Below are positions 25,214 to 34,284 of a stretch of 64,000 nt of DNA, in pieces. Source of the DNA: an uncultured Muribaculaceae bacterium (GTDB lineage: Bacteria; Bacteroidota; Bacteroidia; Bacteroidales; Muribaculaceae); NCBI GenBank assembly GCA_910579185.1, contig CAJTTG010000001.1, forward strand, positions 1-64,000, in the 5' to 3' direction. The stretch's first letter is position 1. Every line of letters begins with the position of its first letter. The position numbers and the translations under genes are program-made. The notes beneath the pieces were generated by a model. It was given only the letters and a program-made list of their open reading frames with translations, was not told the DNA's origin and searched no databases.

Positions 25214-25669
25214 ATGAAAATAGTATTTGTATGCACCGGCAATGCCAGTCGTTCGGCCACTGTCGAAGTAGTGCTCAAAAAGATGATAGCTGACAATGGT
25301 ATCGAGGGAGTTGAAGTGTATTCTTGTGGCACTAAGGTTCCTGAGGGTCTTGACCGCGAGAATGTGATGTGTCGCATTGCTGCCGAACACGGATATGATA
25401 TGGGAGGTAAGGCTGTGCCAATGTCAGAAGAAATTCTTAATTCAGCCGATGTGGTCGTTGTCATGACCCAACACCACCGGGACCAAGTGACAAGGATACT
25501 GACATATGACCATTGGGGACGTATTATTCTCTTCAACGACTTCTGTTTCGGTGAACATACGGACTTGCCGGATCCACACTATCAGACGGAACACGTTTAC
25601 CGCGCGTGCTTCAACCGTATAGAATCCGGATGTAAAAAGATTATTGAGAAACTCAAGGCAAACAAATAA
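25214..25669 (+). CDS. Low-molecular-weight protein-tyrosine phosphatase-like protein
   Basis: 151 residues with the CX5R signature CTGNASR at 7-13 at the extreme N-terminus, and DPHY near 121 providing the general acid Asp of the LMW-PTP/arsenate reductase fold. It starts 2 bases after the RelA/SpoT gene, so the two are tightly linked. It may dephosphorylate Tyr or Arg residues; arsenate reduction is less likely because the extra cysteines of that subgroup are not arranged accordingly. Confidence 0.82.
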   Translation: MKIVFVCTGNASRSATVEVVLKKMIADNGIEGVEVYSCGTKVPEGLDRENVMCRIAAEHGYDMGGKAVPMSEEILNSADVVVVMTQHHRDQVTRILTYDHWGRIILFNDFCFGEHTDLPDPHYQTEHVYRACFNRIESGCKKIIEKLKANK

Positions 25670-25748
25670 GTTCATAAAAATATTATGGTTCGCATGATAT
25701 ATTTCATATCCTCCACCGCTCCATGATATTAGATAATACGATAAAATA

Positions 25749-26621
25749 ATGGAAACAAAGATTACAACTGAGACAAAAACCACAGTGAACGTGAATATCG
25801 AATCTGAAGAGAAACAGAACATGGACAAGGTTTCACCCAAAGGATTAGGAAAACTTGACATGGTGATAGCCTTCGACACCACCGGATCTATGGCCGCTTA
25901 CATCGAGGATGTGCGTCAACAGGTGGCTGATATGATTCCCCGCCTTTTCAAGGACAATGAAGACCTGCGCCTCGGCATTGTCGCTTTTGGCGACTACTGC
26001 GATATGACGAATCGCGACACGTTCGGGGATGCCTATCAGTGTATCCCTCTTACTGACAACGAGAACGACATTATCAAGTTTGTTAAGGAGTCAAAGAACA
26101 CCAGTGGCGGAGACGGCGATGAGTTCTATGAACAGGTACTCAAAAAGATTGTCGATGAATCACCGTGGAGAGAGGCCTCATCCAAAGCAATTCTGCTGAT
26201 TGCCGATGCAGATCCGCATGAAATCGGCTATACATACCGCGACTATGTTGTAGGCAACCAGATTTCATGGAGAGTTGAGGCTCAGAAAGCCGCCAACATG
26301 AAAATCAAGATTGATACAGTCTCAATCGCCGGTCGTCCTTGGTACAAAGAACTGTCCGCAATGACTAACGGTATCTCCGTTCCATTCAAGAGCAGCGGCA
26401 AAACCGGCACAATGATTGAAACGGCCACAACTGCCCGCAGTGCCATGGCATTCGCAGAATCTGCAAGATGCAGCGAAGATGCCGGTGTACGTAATTACAG
26501 TAGGTCTCGTCTCCATGGGCTCAGAGGAAAGCTGACTCAGATGTTTTCAGCTTGTGAAGACGATGAGTTGAATGATGTTTATGATTCATATTCTAAGGAA
26601 ATAGATAAAGCAGATGAATAA
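25749..26621 (+). CDS. VWA-domain protein
   Basis: 290 residues. The VWA domain occupies about 36-230, with the metal-ion-dependent adhesion site D43-T-T-G-S47 (DxTxS), a downstream Thr/Gly-rich loop SKNTSGGDGDEF, and ADADPHE. No signal peptide, so it is cytosolic. VWA proteins of this type act as scaffolds in phosphorylation-coupled stress modules (for example TerY). Its last 8 bases overlap the ATG of a truncated ADP-ribosylglycohydrolase frame. Confidence 0.85.
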   Translation: METKITTETKTTVNVNIESEEKQNMDKVSPKGLGKLDMVIAFDTTGSMAAYIEDVRQQVADMIPRLFKDNEDLRLGIVAFGDYCDMTNRDTFGDAYQCIPLTDNENDIIKFVKESKNTSGGDGDEFYEQVLKKIVDESPWREASSKAILLIADADPHEIGYTYRDYVVGNQISWRVEAQKAANMKIKIDTVSIAGRPWYKELSAMTNGISVPFKSSGKTGTMIETATTARSAMAFAESARCSEDAGVRNYSRSRLHGLRGKLTQMFSACEDDELNDVYDSYSKEIDKADE

Positions 26622-26730
26622 GTTGCACGACAAATGTCACGGCTCCCTCATTGGGGGAGTCGTTGGTGATGGTCTCGGTTACGAGGTCGAGTTCATGAGT
26701 CTATCTGCCATACAGAAACGCTTCACTTAG
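26614..26730 (+). pseudogene. N-terminal stub of an ADP-ribosylglycohydrolase
   Basis: 38 codons from ATG 26614 read KCHGSLIGGVVGDGLGYE then VEFMSLSAIQKRF, the characteristic first helix and Gly-rich loop of ADP-ribosylglycohydrolase (DraG-like) enzymes (GxxxGxAxGDAxGxPxEF). The frame ends at TAG 26728-26730, inside the stem of the following terminator; the remaining 250 or so residues with the metal ligands are absent. Overlap with the VWA gene shows it was once operonic with it. Confidence 0.7.
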
Positions 26731-26761
26731 GGCTGACTCCACCAAATGTAATCAGCCCTAA
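26727..26761. terminator. Terminator after the VWA/glycohydrolase-stub unit
   Basis: Perfect 10-base inverted repeat TTAGGGCTGA / TCAGCCCTAA with a 15-base loop, then TTTTAT. It separates the convergent GNAT gene. Confidence 0.75.
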
Positions 26762-26781
26762 TTTTATAACCGCTCAATTTT

Positions 26782-27288
26782 TTACCGGACAGTAATAATT
26801 TCCAATAAAAAGAAATCACAGTCAACGTAAGGATGGCTATATTTCACCGGTAACTCTTCTTCTGTTACCAACTTGAATCCGGCTCTTTCGTAGAACTTAT
26901 GTGCACGGGTTGTGTTACGTGGGGTATCGAGAAGTATAGTTCTGAAATTTCTTTTTCGAGCAAAATCAATCAGCTCGTTGTAAAGTCGTTGCCCCAGATG
27001 ATAAGGCGCTCCTTGGTATGGCTCTCGCACGAAGAATTTTTTCAGCACGGCGATTTCACTTGTATAAGGTTTCAGACCAATCGAGCCAACCAATTTTCCG
27101 GATTCCCTCTCACGGGCAATCCAAAAATATCCTCCGGCATTTATATATGATTCCTCTATCGACAATAGATCCGGTTGATCTTTGACCGAAACGTGGGGAC
27201 GAGTGCCGTCGTTCTGAAAATGAAGGACGAGGTCAATCACATCGTGCGTGTAATCCGGAGTAAATTTACTAATTTCGATTTCTTTCAT
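26782..27288 (-). CDS. GNAT-family N-acetyltransferase
   Basis: 168 residues with the GNAT order of motifs: substrate strands (GGYFWIARERESGKLVGSIG), a KKFFVREPYQGAPYHLGQRL segment that corresponds to the acetyl-CoA-binding (R/Q-x-x-G-x-G/A) loop, and the C-terminal motif TRAHKFYERAGFKLV. It is translated from an ATG that shares one base with the MarR stop codon, so the regulator and enzyme form an operon. The acceptor substrate is not predictable. Confidence 0.87.
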   Translation of the reverse strand: MKEIEISKFTPDYTHDVIDLVLHFQNDGTRPHVSVKDQPDLLSIEESYINAGGYFWIARERESGKLVGSIGLKPYTSEIAVLKKFFVREPYQGAPYHLGQRLYNELIDFARKRNFRTILLDTPRNTTRAHKFYERAGFKLVTEEELPVKYSHPYVDCDFFLLEIITVR

Positions 27289-27716
27289 TATCTGGTGTTA
27301 AGAATCATTTGTATCTTATCCATACAATCAACCAATTCCGACAACAGGTCTTCTCTAAGACCTCTGCACATATCTTCCACCGACATATCGGCAGTCATGT
27401 CTATTTGGTGGAACACCGAGATACCCTCATCAGTAAGCTTTAATAGTTCACTCCGACGGTCACTTACAGATGTCATGCGAACAATCAGGTTGTGTTGCTC
27501 AAACTTTTTAAGCAACCGCGACAAATAGCCTTTATCTATATTCAGTAATTTCACAATCTCGTTGGCATTACAGTTGGGGTTGTGAAATATCGCCTGAATA
27601 ATGCGCGTTTCGGGCAGACTGAAGGGACATCCAAGATACTGGCGGTTCAATACGCCCAGCACCGCAGTGTAATATCGGTTGAATTGTCTTATTTTATCTC
27701 GTATTTCCTTTTCCAT
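27288..27716 (-). CDS. MarR-family transcriptional regulator
   Basis: 142 residues with the MarR winged helix: NPNCNANEIVKLLNIDKG (recognition region), YLSRLLKKFEQHNLIVR and the wing SDRRSELLKLTDEG. It is the first gene of a two-gene operon with the GNAT gene. A 13-base-arm palindrome lies just upstream over the promoter, the expected site for dimeric MarR autorepression. The predicted -7 box is only 4 bases from its ATG. Confidence 0.9.
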   Translation of the reverse strand: MEKEIRDKIRQFNRYYTAVLGVLNRQYLGCPFSLPETRIIQAIFHNPNCNANEIVKLLNIDKGYLSRLLKKFEQHNLIVRMTSVSDRRSELLKLTDEGISVFHQIDMTADMSVEDMCRGLREDLLSELVDCMDKIQMILNTR

Positions 27717-27720
27717 ACGG

Positions 27721-27760
27721 CAAAGTTACAAATAATAGTTGACGAAATCAACTATTATTT
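27721..27760 (-). promoter_or_regulatory. marR promoter and palindromic operator
   Basis: On the minus strand TAACTTTG (27728-27721) matches TAnnTTTG, 4 bases before the ATG at 27716. Directly upstream lies a palindrome at 27730-27760, arms AAATAATAGTTGA and TCAACTATTATTT around CGAAA. Its place over the region upstream of the -7 box suits repression by MarR. Confidence 0.7.
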
Positions 27761-27767
27761 GGGGCTC

Positions 27768-27971
27768 TATAAATTTATTGCCTTGACTCAACCGTCGCAA
27801 AAGCCAATCGCCGAGAGTGCGTCGAAGACCACCAACGGGGCGATTGAGATTGAGGTCTGCTTCGCCGGACAACGCGTGCGCCTTTCCACAGATGCAAAGC
27901 GGATTAGTATAAATATCGACCAACTCTACGAGTCATTTCAGTATAAGAGCAAATCATTGATTTTTAAGTAG
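27768..27971 (+). pseudogene. Possible 3' gene remnant
   Basis: The plus strand here has a coding-like frame ending at 27971 (strings NGAIEIEVCFAGQRVRLS and INIDQLYESFQYKSKS) in a gap of about 310 bases, with no credible start of its own. It is G+C-richer than the palindrome beside it and lies head-to-tail with other debris; a resemblance to IS66 accessory proteins crossed my mind but is too weak to claim. Confidence 0.25.
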
Positions 27972-28029
27972 TTTGGCCGAAAAAATTCCGTTATGCCTCA
28001 TTAACAATCAGCATTCAATAACAGCGTAT

Positions 28030-29043
28030 TTAGAAAGCCGGGATGAGGATAAATTCCTGACCGTTCCACCCGATAATGGAATTATCATCGCCAACTGCTA
28101 TTTTGTAGAGTGGCATAGGCACATTGAACAACCTGTCAATAATATTGCCGTCCCAGTCAATTTTGAAAATTGTGGGTGCTGTATCCTCTGCATCAGCATA
28201 TTTGAAATTCCAATGGAGGGCATATATGAAATTTGGTGTCGTTGCAATATCAACTATATGCAGTGGATTCAGGTCTTCAAAATAGGCTTCGTTAAGAGTA
28301 GCGGGATTGAACGAGTCTTCGCAAATTCGCACTTGCTTAACCAGCTTTCCGTCCATTCCAAATATTTCAATTATCGGATGGAGCCTGTATGCAAATGCTA
28401 ACCTATCGTGTAGCCGTGAATAGGCGAGTTCTCCGGCATTTGGCATCCAAGATGTGAGTTCCGGTGATAGTTGTATTCTTCTGATTGTGTCCACCTGCGC
28501 CGTGGTGATATTTGCGTTCAACGCATACTGTGTGCCACCATTTGGTTCACGACCGATAAAAACAAATTTGTCGGGAGCGACCATTGATACATCTTGAACA
28601 TATTGTGACAATGGAAAAGGCAGAGAGCTTCCATCGCTGAAAATATATTTTTTAGTCCGTGATAGAACACTGTCATTCTCTGCGCGATATATCTCACCAT
28701 CGTCTTGACTTACCACCAAACGAGAGCTGTCACAATTATTAACCGGATATGGCATATATGACACATAGTATCCATCACCCTTGTGTCCCATTTCTGGCCC
28801 GACATTTAAGGTGAGGTTCTTGTTGTCCATTATTGCACGGCGAAGGAAACGTTGCCCGTATCCGCCTTCGGTTTCATAAACAAACCATAGCGTATCGCCT
28901 GTTATTTTCATGTCATTGATATGGCGGATTGCAGGAAGCGTGCTGCCTGTCAGTGTCAGCTTTTGAGCACCAGCCGATTGCTGAGCGTTGACAGAACAGC
29001 TTGTCAATGTCAATGCAAAGATGATTATTATCAGATTCTTCAT
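28030..29043 (-). CDS. Secreted 6-bladed beta-propeller lipoprotein
   Basis: 337 residues starting with a lipoprotein signal (lipobox LTSC, Cys at residue 16). The mature part carries repeated beta units ending in patterns such as IIEIFGMDGKLVKQV and IFKIDWDGNIIDRLF, typical of the Bacteroidetes BF3164-like / TolB-like 6-bladed propeller lipoproteins. It is the last gene of the BlaRI-linked operon, starting 2 bases from the GLPGLI gene. It probably binds a peptide or glycan at the cell surface; the ligand is unknown. Confidence 0.78.
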   Translation of the reverse strand: MKNLIIIIFALTLTSCSVNAQQSAGAQKLTLTGSTLPAIRHINDMKITGDTLWFVYETEGGYGQRFLRRAIMDNKNLTLNVGPEMGHKGDGYYVSYMPYPVNNCDSSRLVVSQDDGEIYRAENDSVLSRTKKYIFSDGSSLPFPLSQYVQDVSMVAPDKFVFIGREPNGGTQYALNANITTAQVDTIRRIQLSPELTSWMPNAGELAYSRLHDRLAFAYRLHPIIEIFGMDGKLVKQVRICEDSFNPATLNEAYFEDLNPLHIVDIATTPNFIYALHWNFKYADAEDTAPTIFKIDWDGNIIDRLFNVPMPLYKIAVGDDNSIIGWNGQEFILIPAF

Positions 29044-29045
29044 TT

Positions 29046-29906
29046 TTATTTAATTTCAAGTGGTTTGTATGGAATTGACTGTTGCGCAGCCTTAGCAATG
29101 TCAATGTCTTTTCCGTCTTTACCGACTATATGTAGTCTACTTGCGTCACCTCCCATGGATGCGATGTCAAAGCCAACCGGTGATTTGAAATAACGGACAA
29201 GCGTTTTTGCCGCTTCTTCGGCGCTGCAATTTTTCTCATTGGCATTCCGGTATTGATATTTCATTATAGGCTCGTCTGAGCGTTCAAATCCGACAGCCTC
29301 CCAGATGAACTGCTGTTCGGCATCTTCTATTTTAAGAATCAATCCGGGTAATCCACCGAATTTGTAAGGGCCATACGGAAGTGGCAGTTCTGATGTGAAC
29401 CACGCAGTGTATGTGCGCCCAGCAAACTCTCCCGTAGCTTTTGAACATTCATATCCAAGTATTGACGTGCTTTCTTCCGGTAGAAATGTCCAGTTGATAG
29501 CCGGGACAGAGTCGGCATATACCAACGTGTTTACGTTCAACGACAATCGCAGCCGAAGGCTTGCCGATGTTCCGCGCGTCTGGCGTACCAGCTCGATAAG
29601 CCACGGCATTCCAGAAGCATTTGAATAAGAGTCTGCACCGCGTCGTATTTGCTCGGTTGCAAGAGAGTCATAGTGCTGGATTATGTCACTGTAATCCTTG
29701 ATGCAGTTCTTTCCAATTTGCACAACACGGGTGTCATCGTAGTAATCCTGTATTTTAGGATGATATTTATATTTTAAGGCGTATGTTACCTTGTATCGGG
29801 CGGTATCGACAGGGGTTGCCTGGTCAATCAGTTGCGACCACGTGTCATACGCGGAGGCAGACATGCACATGAATGTGCAGATGATTGTCAAAATAAAATG
29901 TTTCAT
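29046..29906 (-). CDS. GLPGLI family protein
   Basis: 286 residues with an N-terminal signal peptide (cleaved after ASA). The family-defining string GLPGLILKI occurs in KFGGLPGLILKIEDA, preceded by TAWFTSELPLPYGPY. GLPGLI proteins are Bacteroidetes-specific, secreted and of unknown function, usually encoded next to an outer-membrane receptor-like protein, as here, with only 11 bases between them. Confidence 0.9.
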   Translation of the reverse strand: MKHFILTIICTFMCMSASAYDTWSQLIDQATPVDTARYKVTYALKYKYHPKIQDYYDDTRVVQIGKNCIKDYSDIIQHYDSLATEQIRRGADSYSNASGMPWLIELVRQTRGTSASLRLRLSLNVNTLVYADSVPAINWTFLPEESTSILGYECSKATGEFAGRTYTAWFTSELPLPYGPYKFGGLPGLILKIEDAEQQFIWEAVGFERSDEPIMKYQYRNANEKNCSAEEAAKTLVRYFKSPVGFDIASMGGDASRLHIVGKDGKDIDIAKAAQQSIPYKPLEIK

Positions 29907-29917
29907 ATTATTGGGAA

Positions 29918-32530
29918 TTAAAGTATTCGGAATCTGACTTTTAACAGTACACTGCGTGTCCGTATATTATATATTGAGTTTGTTTCGGTTAGTGCCGAGC
30001 GATTGGAATACACATAGTCTTTCCTGTTAAGTAAATTGTCGCAGGTAAGAGTGAATGTAAATCGTTTTATGGCGTAACGTGCTTCTGCATTAAGCAGTAT
30101 AAACGACTTGTCGCCATCGTTAAAGTTGTTAGAGTAATGATATAGCGATGCGCCGACAGTTATACCCCACGGCAACGTGAAGTCGAGCGATGCGTTGTTT
30201 GTAAGTGTCCTTATCCAAGGCATACGGTCAAAACCATTCTGACGTGATGCTGATTGATAATATTTACCTTCGTATGATACTGACAGCCATTTGAATGGTG
30301 TCAGGCTTATGTCTCCATTCAAACCGAAGGAATCTCCTGAATAGCGCAGAATACTGTTCTGCACCAACAACGGGCTTTCATAATGACTGTATGTAACCGA
30401 CAGCCCTATTTTCAGACGCCGCCAATCAAAACCCTGACTGCCACGGATAGCGGCAGAGAACATATCGGATGTTTCATTGGTACGCTGACTTATGACACGC
30501 TCCACAAGGCCGTCATAATATGCCCCGTACAGCACATCCGGCCGCTGCCTTCCCCAGCTTAAATCCACCCCGGCAAAACTCATGGCAAGAACATTCTTGA
30601 AATTGTAGGAAAGTGTATTATACAGGTTCAGCCCCTCGAATAAACCCACTACGTCGTATGCCGACAGTTGCCGGTAGGATGTGAGTATATTTCTGGAATA
30701 GAGATTCTGAATTGAAGGTGTCGAATAGTTCAATGACGATTTTACACTGATATTATGACTGCTGTTGATTTTGTACGATAAATCCAATTGCGGTTCAACC
30801 CTCACACGGTTCTTTTCTGTCGCTATGTTTGACAAGCGGTTATCCAGCTTGAAAAGTTTATATCCGATTGGCAGTTGGAACGATATATCAAATTTGCGGT
30901 TGCGCCATGCAATTTCAGCTTTAACACCCGTATTAAGGTTGTCAAGGCATAAATCGTTATTGAAATCAGGCAGTTCACTTGTGAGGCTATTGCGCGTATA
31001 ATTCAAGAAAAACGTAGGATGCAGGGTTACATTGCCGATTCTGAACGCAGAGAGCAGTCCGATACGGTTTTCCGTTGATAAATCACGGTAATCCACGCTC
31101 TGACGCAAAGCATCGCCGAGTATCAGATCCGGAAAAAGATTCGGTGATACAGACAGGCTATGAGGGCGCTTTTCAAGATTTATTACTGAATATATCTCAT
31201 AACCACTATATTCGGAACTTCGGTTGGTCATGTGGAATTTATTGAACAAACGGAATGATTCAGTCTTGGCCGCTTGTGAAATATTGTCAGCTCCGGCCAT
31301 TATCCGGCTGTCGGCATCGGTTGAGAACCAATCGAATTTCAGTTGTTCTTTCAGATACCGGGTGTCACCGTTATTCAGATATGTCAGGTCGCCGTATGCT
31401 TTGTTTGTCTTTGATAAGCCGCTCATCAGCTCGTCAATTATGTTTTGCGAACCATCGGGCAATCTATTGGCTGTAGAGGAATAACTCTTGCGGGAATCAC
31501 GGTCATTTAGATACGCGGCATTGATGCCAAATTCTCCGGAATCTCCGACACGATATACGTTGTTGAACGTCGCACTATGTGAGCGGTTATAATAGTAAAA
31601 CCGTTTGTCAATGCCGGGTGCTGAGGGCATTGAGATATTGGTTATGTTGGATGTGCGTGAATAATCATTATCGAAGGAATAAAGCTCCTGCGACAAATCC
31701 TCTCCGGTATTGTTGCCTTTGTAAGTGGCAAGAAATTGGCTGTTGCGTTTGAAATAAGTCGCTATCGCAGAATTATTCCACAACATATCGTCGCCATACC
31801 CTCCGCCCAATGTGGCTATCAGATTGAATACACCTTTCACGCCCTCCTTCAACCGGATATTGATTGAAGCTTGTTCCTCCGGGCGCAATCCTTTGAGAGC
31901 CTTGATGTCCTGATGATTCTCCAATACCTGCACAGTGGCTATGTTGTTTGGATCTATATTGTTTGTTGCAATGCCGTAATGACCTTTCATAAGATCCAAG
32001 CCCTCTATATAGAAATTCTTTATCGGCTTGCCTTGATAAGACACCTGACCCGACTCTGCCACAGTAATACCGGGCATTTTTTTTAATACGTCTGCAAGGG
32101 CCTGATCATTCTGCGAAAGGAACGACGCAACATTGTAATTTATGGTATCTCCTTGTGAATATATTTTCTTGGACTTTACCACAACCTCTTTCAGCTCAAT
32201 CGTTTTATCCTCCACGATGATGTCGTGTGTTCCCGACCGATTGGGTATTTTTATGGTCGCAGTCGAAATTTCAATACTTGATGCTTTCAGTAATAAGCTG
32301 TCACAATCGCTGTTTGCCGAGATGCTGAACCGTCCATTCTCATCAGTAAAAGCCGATGAAATGATTTGTTTGGGGGAATTGGCAGGTGTGATAATAACAT
32401 TGGCAAAATCCACACCTTTCTCTTGTGCGGTTTTTACAACCCCACAAATCTCAATCTGTGCAAGGCTCTGAAAAACAGACAATAGCACAGTAAATGCAAC
32501 GATAATATTTCTGATATTATATTTTGGCAT
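29918..32530 (-). CDS. TonB-dependent receptor-like outer-membrane protein
   Basis: 870 residues: signal peptide (1-24), carboxypeptidase-regulatory-like beta-sandwich (about 27-110, DENGRFSIS), plug domain (about 115-225, ending in VQVLENHQDIKALKG), and a long beta-barrel finishing in VLLKVRFRIL with a terminal aromatic-rich strand. The length and lack of SusD make it the GLPGLI-associated receptor subgroup. It is downstream of BlaR-type sensor genes and probably moves or senses a peptide-like molecule; the substrate is unknown. Confidence 0.87.
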   Translation of the reverse strand: MPKYNIRNIIVAFTVLLSVFQSLAQIEICGVVKTAQEKGVDFANVIITPANSPKQIISSAFTDENGRFSISANSDCDSLLLKASSIEISTATIKIPNRSGTHDIIVEDKTIELKEVVVKSKKIYSQGDTINYNVASFLSQNDQALADVLKKMPGITVAESGQVSYQGKPIKNFYIEGLDLMKGHYGIATNNIDPNNIATVQVLENHQDIKALKGLRPEEQASINIRLKEGVKGVFNLIATLGGGYGDDMLWNNSAIATYFKRNSQFLATYKGNNTGEDLSQELYSFDNDYSRTSNITNISMPSAPGIDKRFYYYNRSHSATFNNVYRVGDSGEFGINAAYLNDRDSRKSYSSTANRLPDGSQNIIDELMSGLSKTNKAYGDLTYLNNGDTRYLKEQLKFDWFSTDADSRIMAGADNISQAAKTESFRLFNKFHMTNRSSEYSGYEIYSVINLEKRPHSLSVSPNLFPDLILGDALRQSVDYRDLSTENRIGLLSAFRIGNVTLHPTFFLNYTRNSLTSELPDFNNDLCLDNLNTGVKAEIAWRNRKFDISFQLPIGYKLFKLDNRLSNIATEKNRVRVEPQLDLSYKINSSHNISVKSSLNYSTPSIQNLYSRNILTSYRQLSAYDVVGLFEGLNLYNTLSYNFKNVLAMSFAGVDLSWGRQRPDVLYGAYYDGLVERVISQRTNETSDMFSAAIRGSQGFDWRRLKIGLSVTYSHYESPLLVQNSILRYSGDSFGLNGDISLTPFKWLSVSYEGKYYQSASRQNGFDRMPWIRTLTNNASLDFTLPWGITVGASLYHYSNNFNDGDKSFILLNAEARYAIKRFTFTLTCDNLLNRKDYVYSNRSALTETNSIYNIRTRSVLLKVRFRIL

Positions 32531-32593
32531 AGGTATGGAATTAGCCTGTCACCGCAATGCGGCGACCTGATTAAACTCTTATAATTATCTGAT

Positions 32594-33895
32594 TTACATG
32601 GGCAATGATACTTTTCTTATAGGTAAGGCAAATCGCGTGCTTACCTTTCGGTCTCCTTCTTTCACAACCTCAAACGTGATTTGATTGGTAGCACGATCAA
32701 CAGCCACACGCACTTCGGGATTGTCGTCATAATCCGTGGTTGCGCTCACGATATTGCCTTCTTCATCGGCCTGTATTCTTACAAGTATCTTATCCGGAAT
32801 TAAATCTTTATCGGCCAACTCCATTGACATTTCAAATTGCTTTAACAGCGGATTCGGATCAGTCAAAGGAGAGGGAATCCTCTTGGTGATTAAAGTCGCA
32901 GGCAGTTCTTCGGGGATGCTTTTTTCATCTGAATATCCTGTACCCGTTTCTATTTCCGTTCCGGATGGAGCTGACGATGTGAATTCATAACTTAATATCG
33001 CGTTATGTACTGCAACAGACCACGGGGCTGTATCAGCATACGCTGCTATTGCAAGCGCCGGGAGTATTGTGGCAGCAATCCATTTTATCCCTTTTGAAGA
33101 TTTGGATTGACTCATCGTAAGGACACGCCTGCGGAAATCCTTCTTGCTCATGGCAAAATTGTTTGCTATATGCAGTGTGCGATTGCCTACCGCCTTGGCG
33201 ATAAGCAGCCTTTGATAACTCAATACGTCAATATCCGAACCTATAACTTCAGCATCAGCCTCATATTCGTGATTGAGTTTGATAAGATTCTTAAGCATCC
33301 ATGCAAACGGATTATACCACATGAAAATGCAGAAAAAATCAGCAATGGCAACATCAATCCAATGTTTCTTTAATGTATGTGCTTTTTCGTGTATAAGAAC
33401 AGATTGCTCGTTTTCCGAATAGGGGAGGACTATAAATCGGCCCCAACTGAACGGAGCGATACCAATACGTTTATGTCGGCATAGTACATAACCTTCCATC
33501 TGCTGCTTTTCAGATTTTGATATGATACGCCACAAGTGGGTATATGAAATGATCTGCCGGGCAACAAGAACAAAAACACCAATCCAGTACAGGCTGATAA
33601 TCCAAGGCAAAAAATCAAAACTTGATGCTTCAACAGTTGGATTAGCGGAATCAGATGCTGTTATTTCCAGTGATCGAATGATATTTGTATGTATTGAGGC
33701 ATTAACGTGTGCTGCATCAGTCGTTGACTCATAAGTCAATGCTATTGGAGCAAGAATTATGATGCCGATACCGGACAACATCAGCAATCGGTTGAACCGG
33801 AACGAGCGACACCGGTTTGCCATAATATGGAAAACCGGATATAGCATCACGACCAGAAGTGATGCCGAAAGAGAGAGTGAAAATATTGTGTTCAT
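32594..33895 (-). CDS. BlaR1/MecR1-type M56 metallopeptidase with TonB-like tail
   Basis: 433 residues. About four transmembrane helices surround a cytoplasmic zinc-protease domain with HEKAH at 169-173 and downstream Glu in NHEYEADAEV. After the last membrane helix (near 280) the external part lacks a penicillin-binding sensor; its final 80 residues (PDKILVRIQADEEGNIV to VSTRFALPIRK) resemble the TonB C-terminal domain found on Bacteroidetes M56 proteins. It starts 2 bases after BlaI. Activation would cleave BlaI and derepress the operon. Confidence 0.85.
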   Translation of the reverse strand: MNTIFSLSLSASLLVVMLYPVFHIMANRCRSFRFNRLLMLSGIGIIILAPIALTYESTTDAAHVNASIHTNIIRSLEITASDSANPTVEASSFDFLPWIISLYWIGVFVLVARQIISYTHLWRIISKSEKQQMEGYVLCRHKRIGIAPFSWGRFIVLPYSENEQSVLIHEKAHTLKKHWIDVAIADFFCIFMWYNPFAWMLKNLIKLNHEYEADAEVIGSDIDVLSYQRLLIAKAVGNRTLHIANNFAMSKKDFRRRVLTMSQSKSSKGIKWIAATILPALAIAAYADTAPWSVAVHNAILSYEFTSSAPSGTEIETGTGYSDEKSIPEELPATLITKRIPSPLTDPNPLLKQFEMSMELADKDLIPDKILVRIQADEEGNIVSATTDYDDNPEVRVAVDRATNQITFEVVKEGDRKVSTRFALPIRKVSLPM

Positions 33896-33897
33896 AT

Positions 33898-34266
33898 TTA
33901 ATCGGTCTTATGCGATTGCTCAACTTCGTCGAGTAACTTTCGTAAATCTTCAATCGGCAGATTGCCATCCTCTACAAAGGAAGAAACTACCCTGAGATAC
34001 GAATTTTTGAAATATCGGCTTACGAGATTTCCTATGGATTTCTTGCCCATTTCCTGCTCGGCTATCACCGCGTGATAAAGGTATGTTTTACCATGTTGGG
34101 TGTGTCCAACATATCCTTTATCCTCCAATGCACGCACAATAGTTGAAATCGTGTTGAAATGCGGTTTGGGGTCATCGTACATATCAACAATATCCTTAAC
34201 ATGCAATGCTCCGTGTTTCCAAAAGAAACCAAGCACTTCTTCTTCTTTTGCCGTCAGTTTTTCCAT
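33898..34266 (-). CDS. BlaI/MecI/CopY-family repressor
   Basis: About 122 residues from ATG at 34266 (MEKLTAKEEEVLGFFW); an upstream start at 34287 would put the -7 box inside the gene. Winged helix with FNTISTIVRALEDKGYV as recognition helix, then a C-terminal dimerisation/cleavage region. Two palindromic sites at 34293-34328 lie over its promoter, so it should repress itself together with the M56 gene and probably the whole operon down to 28030. Confidence 0.92.
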   Translation of the reverse strand: MEKLTAKEEEVLGFFWKHGALHVKDIVDMYDDPKPHFNTISTIVRALEDKGYVGHTQHGKTYLYHAVIAEQEMGKKSIGNLVSRYFKNSYLRVVSSFVEDGNLPIEDLRKLLDEVEQSHKTD

Positions 34267-34284
34267 ACTAAATATTTTATGCTG

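Noticed and set aside
27726..27923. Minus-strand frame over the MarR palindrome and remnant.
   Set aside because: It contains the palindrome and its translation lacks recognisable structure; the plus-strand frame is more protein-like.
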